Shown: piece by piece, positions 60,245 to 64,000 of the stretch | Layout: every line of letters starts with the position of its first letter | How positions within the stretch are numbered: position 1 is the stretch's first letter | Origin: ZC4RG29 sp035304385 | Lineage (GTDB): Bacteria > Bacteroidota > Bacteroidia > Cytophagales > Cyclobacteriaceae | Length of the DNA stretch: 64,000 nt | Assembly (NCBI GenBank): GCA_035304385.1 | Contig: DATGQD010000011.1 | Coordinates: 44,764-108,763, forward strand | Reading direction: 5' to 3' | Notes under the pieces: model-generated | Told to the model about the DNA's origin: nothing | Database searches by the model: none | Seen by the model: the letters and a program-made list of their open reading frames with translations, nothing else | Program-made: the position numbers and the translations under genes

Positions 60245-60691
60245 TCATTGGTTTTCCAGGTTCACTACTTTGGCAAGCCTGCGCTTATGACGCTCAGCGC
60301 CGGAAAAAGTAGCGTTTAAAAATTCATTGACTAACACTTCGGCAAGCCGTTCGCCGATCACGCGGCCTCCCAGGCATATCAGGTTCATGTCGTCGTCTTC
60401 GACGCCCTGGCGTGCGGAAAATGGATCCGTGATCAGCGCCGCCCGAACTCCTTTGATCTTGTTGGCGGCGACGGCAGCGCCAACACCACTGCCGCATACG
60501 GCAATACCGCGGCTCACTTCACCCGACGCAACAGCCTCGGCAAGGGGGACGACAAGATCAGGATAGTCGTCCTGATTGTCCAAACTGTAAGCCCCAAAGT
60601 CCTTCACATCGTAGTTCTGCGATTGAAGGTACTTGAGCAAGGACTCTTTCAGCGTGTAGCCCCCGTGGTCTGCGGCGATTCCGATCTTCAT
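60245..60691 (-). CDS. rpiB: Ribose-5-phosphate isomerase B
   Basis: The ATG at 60691 (MKIGIAADHGG) gives 148 residues; a TTG at 60700 adds three. AADHGGYTLKESL, YPDLVVPLAEAVASGEVSRGIAVCGSGVGAAVAANKIKGVRAA with the active-site Cys, DDMNLICLGGRVIG are the RpiB/LacAB signatures. It interconverts ribose 5-phosphate and ribulose 5-phosphate, the product of gnd, whose start lies 33 bp downstream in the transcript. It heads the rpiB-gnd-zwf-pgl operon. Confidence 0.95.
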   Translation of the reverse strand: MKIGIAADHGGYTLKESLLKYLQSQNYDVKDFGAYSLDNQDDYPDLVVPLAEAVASGEVSRGIAVCGSGVGAAVAANKIKGVRAALITDPFSARQGVEDDDMNLICLGGRVIGERLAEVLVNEFLNATFSGAERHKRRLAKVVNLENQ

Positions 60692-60835
60692 GTCAGGCAA
60701 ATTTCGCAGCTAAGATCATAATTTAGAGCGACTTTTATCAATGTTTTATTCGATTCCCGCGCACGAAGGCCGTTTGGGTATCGGATATCGATTGGCTTGA
60801 ATTGTTATATTGTAACCAGCAATAACGATTGCACC

Positions 60836-62257
60836 ATGATACTTCAGTCCCACCTGTCCGCCAGCTATACCGACCTCTACCAGATCACCATGGGGCAGGT
60901 TTATTTTAAGTCGGGCGTTCACAATGACCGCGCTGTCTTCGACTACTTCTTCCGCAAGCTTCCGTATGGAGGAGGCTATGCGCTGTTTGCCGGACTCGGT
61001 GATCTCCTTAATATCCTCCAGCGTCTCCGCTTCACCGAGGAGGATCTTGAATTTTTGCGTAGCAACAAATTCGAGCCCGACTACATCGCCCATCTGCGCG
61101 ACTGGCGTTTCAGGGGAACCATCTATGCCGCTCAAGAAGGTGAGGTGGTTTTTCCCACCATACCCGTGCTGCGGGTAGAAGCCGGCATCCTCGAAGCGCA
61201 ACTCATAGAGACACTCCTGCTCAATCTGCTGAACTTTGAGACGTTGATCGCCACAAAAGCTGCACGTATTCGTTATGTTGCCGGTGACGCGGTCCTTATG
61301 GACTTCGGCCTGCGAAGAGCACAGGGCCTGGGTGGTTATCATGCCACGCGTGCTTGCATCGTCGGCGGGTTCAACTCGACGAGCAACGTGGCAGCCGCAA
61401 TGCACTATAACATTCCTGCTTCGGGGACCATGGCCCACTCGTTGATCCAAAGCTTCGGCGATGAACTGACAGCATTCCGGTATTTCGCGGAAACCCGACC
61501 CGACGACTGTGTTCTGCTCGTCGACACCTACAGCACCCTCGAGAGCGGCGTGCCCAATGCGATCAAGGTGGCACACGAAATGGAAACCCGTGGCCATCGC
61601 CTCGTCGCCATCCGCCTCGACAGCGGTGACCTCGCCTACCTCGCCAAGCGCGCTCGGGCTATGCTTGACGACGCGGGCCTTTCGTATGTGCGCATCGCCG
61701 CCTCGAATCAACTCGACGAGTATGTTATCAAAAGCCTTATCGATCAGGAAGCGCCTATCGACATTTACGGCGTTGGAACCAGCCTGGTTACAGGACGACC
61801 CGATGCGGCGCTTGACGGTGTTTATAAACTAAGCTACTTTGGAGATACGCCACGGATAAAGCTTTCCGAATCGCTATCCAAAACAACGTTGCCGGGCCTG
61901 AAACAAGTTTATCGCGCCCTCGACGAAAGGAATCATTTTGCCGGCGCAGATGTCGTGGCACTCGATGACGAAACCGACATTCCCGGGATGTCTCATCCAT
62001 TTGAAGCGGGAAAGTCGATGTCGCTGCAAACCTACCGGCTCGAACCGCTGTTGCATAAAGTGATGGAGCACGGCACGCCGACGGAACAACCCCTGTCGCT
62101 GGAAGGCATAGCGTCTTTCGCCAGAGAACGCCTGGCGCTTCTGCCGCCGGAATATAAACGCTTTAAGTTTCCTCATCTGTACAAGGTGGGACTTAGCCCC
62201 GGCCTCGCCGGCTTGCGTGATCGAATGCGTAGCGAATTACGACAGACAATAACATGA
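60836..62257 (+). CDS. pncB: Nicotinate phosphoribosyltransferase
   Basis: The ATG at 60836 (MILQSHLSASYTDLYQITMGQ) gives 473 residues. TDLYQITMGQVYF is the family N terminus. FGLRRAQGLGGYHATRACIVGGFNSTSN, SGTMAHSLIQSFGDE with the phosphorylated His, VDTYSTLESGVPNAI, IRLDSGDLAYLAKRAR and IYGVGTSLVTGRPDAALDGVYKL are diagnostic. It joins nicotinate to PRPP in NAD salvage. The stop overlaps the pncA start by ATGA, so both steps of salvage are coupled. Confidence 0.95.
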   Translation: MILQSHLSASYTDLYQITMGQVYFKSGVHNDRAVFDYFFRKLPYGGGYALFAGLGDLLNILQRLRFTEEDLEFLRSNKFEPDYIAHLRDWRFRGTIYAAQEGEVVFPTIPVLRVEAGILEAQLIETLLLNLLNFETLIATKAARIRYVAGDAVLMDFGLRRAQGLGGYHATRACIVGGFNSTSNVAAAMHYNIPASGTMAHSLIQSFGDELTAFRYFAETRPDDCVLLVDTYSTLESGVPNAIKVAHEMETRGHRLVAIRLDSGDLAYLAKRARAMLDDAGLSYVRIAASNQLDEYVIKSLIDQEAPIDIYGVGTSLVTGRPDAALDGVYKLSYFGDTPRIKLSESLSKTTLPGLKQVYRALDERNHFAGADVVALDDETDIPGMSHPFEAGKSMSLQTYRLEPLLHKVMEHGTPTEQPLSLEGIASFARERLALLPPEYKRFKFPHLYKVGLSPGLAGLRDRMRSELRQTIT

Positions 62258-62865
62258 AAGCGCTGATCCTTGTTGACATACAATACGATTTCACTTCGGG
62301 AGGCGCCCTCGAAGTTGAAAAGGGAGAAGACATTATTCCCGTAGTGAACAGGCTGCAGGAACATTTTGAGCTGGTCGTGGCCACGCAGGACTGGCACCCA
62401 CCCAACCATCTGAGCTTTGCGTCAAACCATCCCGGACGAAAGCCGTTCGAACAGATCTTGCTTAATGACCTCGAACAAATGTTGTGGCCAGACCATTGTG
62501 TTCAGGGTACGTCAGGCGCTGATTTCCACCAGGCCCTCGATATGAAACGGGTCGCAGCCATTTTCCGCAAAGGAATGGACCGGGCTGTCGACAGTTACAG
62601 CGGGTTCTATGACAACGGGCGATTGCATAACACGGGGCTGGCAGGGTATCTCCGCGACAGACAGGTTACGGATGTGTTTGTTGCAGGCCTGGCGGGCGAC
62701 TATTGCGTGTATTTTACGGCTCGTGATGCGCTTCTCGAAGGCTTTGCCTGCACCGTGATTGCAGACGCAACGCGATCCATCTCGGCCGATGGCTTCATAA
62801 AGGCCCGGGAGGACATCAGGAATCACGGTGGTATCATTGCGGAGTCGCGCGACGTGCTTCCTTGA
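62254..62865 (+). CDS. pncA: Nicotinamidase
   Basis: The protein has 203 residues. ALILVDIQYDFTSGGALEVEKG holds the catalytic Asp, VVATQDWHPPNHLSFASNHPG the metal-binding Asp and His residues, AAIFRKGMD the catalytic Lys, and VAGLAGDYCVYFTARDALLEG the nucleophile Cys. Many homologues read ATDYCV where this has AGDYCV; the triad is otherwise intact. It converts nicotinamide to nicotinate for pncB, directly upstream. Confidence 0.94.
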   Translation: MKALILVDIQYDFTSGGALEVEKGEDIIPVVNRLQEHFELVVATQDWHPPNHLSFASNHPGRKPFEQILLNDLEQMLWPDHCVQGTSGADFHQALDMKRVAAIFRKGMDRAVDSYSGFYDNGRLHNTGLAGYLRDRQVTDVFVAGLAGDYCVYFTARDALLEGFACTVIADATRSISADGFIKAREDIRNHGGIIAESRDVLP

Positions 62866-62878
62866 TAGAATTATTTTC

Positions 62879-63576
62879 GATTATCGATTATCGATTTGTG
62901 ATTTGGGATTTGTGGGTGAAACCGAGGTATTGCCGACACTGATCGTAGGACCCGCGTCCTGTAGGGCCGCAACGTTTGTAGAAATCGCGTCTGTGAGGGT
63001 ACCGCGTCCCGTAGGGACGATCCCCTCGCTCTACGATTGTACTACAAACATTCCGTCCCCCTGGGACGGTTTCCTACGCTCTACGATTGTGCTACAAACA
63101 TTTCGTCCCTCTGGGACGGTTTCCTACGTTCGATGATTGTGCTACACATTTGGCCCCGCTGGGACCGGTTGGTGAGACAGACCGCGTTGCCTGAAACTCA
63201 AATTTGGTGGGCACCCATAGGAGGGTCTGATATACGTAAATGGATTTTTTTGAGGACCATACGCCGCACCATGTGAATTCTGCCTGTTTACGCTACGTGT
63301 GATCGGTGGTGTCCAGCGTCGCGTGGGGACGCCATGTTTGTGGAAACGGTATAGTGGAGGGACGCGTCCTGTAGGGCCGCAACGTTTGTAGAAATCGCGT
63401 CTGTGAGGGTACCGCGTCCCATGGGGACGCAATGTTTGTCTGTCGCACGATCTCGTATTTGCCCCGTCAAACATTCCGTTCCTACGGGACGGGGGTAGAT
63501 TATTATCGATTATCGATTTTCGATTATCGATTTGGGATTTGTGATTTTGGGATTTGTGGGTGAAACCGGGGTATTG
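62879..63576. repeat. Palindromic and tandem repeat cluster (REP-like), locus C
   Basis: No gene is seen in 62866-63918. The segment contains hairpins of the type CGTCCC-x-x-x-GGGACG (for example 63005-63019). It has three tandem 50-bp units starting at 63028, 63078 and 63128 (GCTCTACGATTGT-GCTACAAACAT...), the third degenerate. A block of 57 bp (62954-63010) is repeated without change at 63364-63420. The flanks at 62879-62932 and 63493-63576 share TTATCGATTATCGATTT and GGGATTTGTGGGTGAAACCG. These resemble the REP elements of Bacteroidota. From 63577 to 63918 nothing certain is seen except a possible TACCTTCG -7 box at 63792-63799. Confidence 0.75.
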
Positions 63577-63918
63577 GCGCTAAACCCTCACGGTTTGCGG
63601 GAATTTTCCGCTTTTAACGCCGTTTGGTAGCGTGGAGGGGATATTTTGCCCGGGTGTGGAACTGTGCGGACACTTTGACTGTTGTATGGGCGTGATCCGG
63701 AAGAGGAAAGGTCAAAATGCCGCAAAAAGCGGGAATTGAGGCCATAACCTCGGGGAGACGGGAGAAGAGGGGTATTTTGACATATTTTGCTTACCTTCGC
63801 AAGCTTAATGGAAATCTCACTTCGAATCAGTTGACTCCCTTCCGAACAGCATTTTGAGAAGTTTCCAGACAGGAATCACCCGGTCACACCGAAGTGTTCA
63901 TTATTTAACTGTAAGATC

Positions 63919-64000
63919 ATGGCAAGGCCAGCAACAAAAGAAGTCAAGTTGAGAAGCGGGTTTTATATCGAAGTCCGCCAGAAGGGAGCGCCGAAGGGCA
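63919..64000 (+). CDS. Small conserved-looking protein, N-terminal part, cut by window edge
   Basis: The ATG at 63919 begins MARPATKEVKLRSGFYIEVR followed by QKGAPKG at the right edge. The pattern LRxGFYIEVRxKG recalls short uncharacterised proteins of Bacteroidota of about 60-70 residues. The function is unknown and the end lies outside the window. Confidence 0.6.
   Translation, partial: MARPATKEVKLRSGFYIEVRQKGAPKG

Noticed and set aside
60746..61711. 321-codon minus-strand frame over pncB
   Set aside because: The plus strand carries full pncB motifs; the opposite frame is a codon-bias shadow.
63028..63177. Possible CRISPR array (50-bp periodicity)
   Set aside because: The whole 50-bp unit is conserved with no constant-repeat/variable-spacer pattern, only three units exist, and no cas genes are present.

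Overview
The window reads as a piece of chromosome from a free-living, polysaccharide-degrading Bacteroidota bacterium, most likely of the order Cytophagales. The signs are an ECF sigma / FecR / SusC / SusD cassette, many lipoprotein and Tat signal peptides, a lipoprotein TamA variant (TamL), a Bat-type VWA/TPR cluster, TAnnTTTG-type promoter boxes and mostly weak Shine-Dalgarno sequences. The species assignment is inference. No tRNA, rRNA, transposase, prophage or CRISPR array was seen.

Left part (1-12.1 kb): a partial transaldolase gene, an SRP RNA gene on the minus strand, a small conserved-looking ORF, a GNAT acetyltransferase, a structured intergenic region ending in a strong terminator, and an M13 metallopeptidase. 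Then comes a 59-codon gene for ribosomal protein THX. Two bases after its stop is a 17-codon leader peptide with three consecutive Trp codons and a complete terminator/antiterminator. This leads into trpE-G-D-C-F-B-A, followed by a type I-beta DAHP synthase and an ArsC/YffB-like gene. The layout suggests tryptophan synthesis controlled by ribosome-mediated attenuation, with thx as the probable first gene of the transcript.

Middle part (12.1-27.5 kb): mostly minus-strand housekeeping genes: a small heat shock protein, hemF, tamL, a queuosine-precursor transporter, RNase Z, a STAS-domain protein, purC, a MORN/YwqK-like repeat protein, a thiolase, and a compact BatB-TPR-BatC cluster behind a GNAT gene. 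On the plus strand are an rRNA methyltransferase of the TrmH type and an unknown membrane protein. Two intergenic regions (12.18-12.48 and 17.38-17.76 kb) carry related modular palindromic repeats.

Carbohydrate part (27.6-56.2 kb): a GH53 endo-galactanase and a GH5-like hydrolase overlap by 8 nt. A four-gene set resembling the oxidative L-fucose route follows (mutarotase, lactonase, SDR, zinc dehydrogenase). Then come a receiver protein, a SugE-type exporter, a ChbG-type deacetylase and a SusCD locus (sigma, anti-sigma, SusC, SusD, GntR regulator, FG-GAP/UnbV lipoprotein, GH116 hydrolase, sulfatase). A Gfo/Idh/MocA protein, a gluconate-2-dehydrogenase-subunit-3-like protein and a GMC oxidoreductase follow, a set that resembles periplasmic sugar or glycoside oxidation systems.

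Right part (56.5-64 kb): the oxidative pentose phosphate genes (zwf, pgl, gnd, rpiB; minus strand), the NAD-salvage pair pncB-pncA (plus strand), about 1 kb of palindromic and tandem repeats without a gene, and the start of a small conserved-looking protein at the edge. Catabolism of the sugars handled in the middle of the window would feed the sugar-phosphate enzymes here, but that link is inference.
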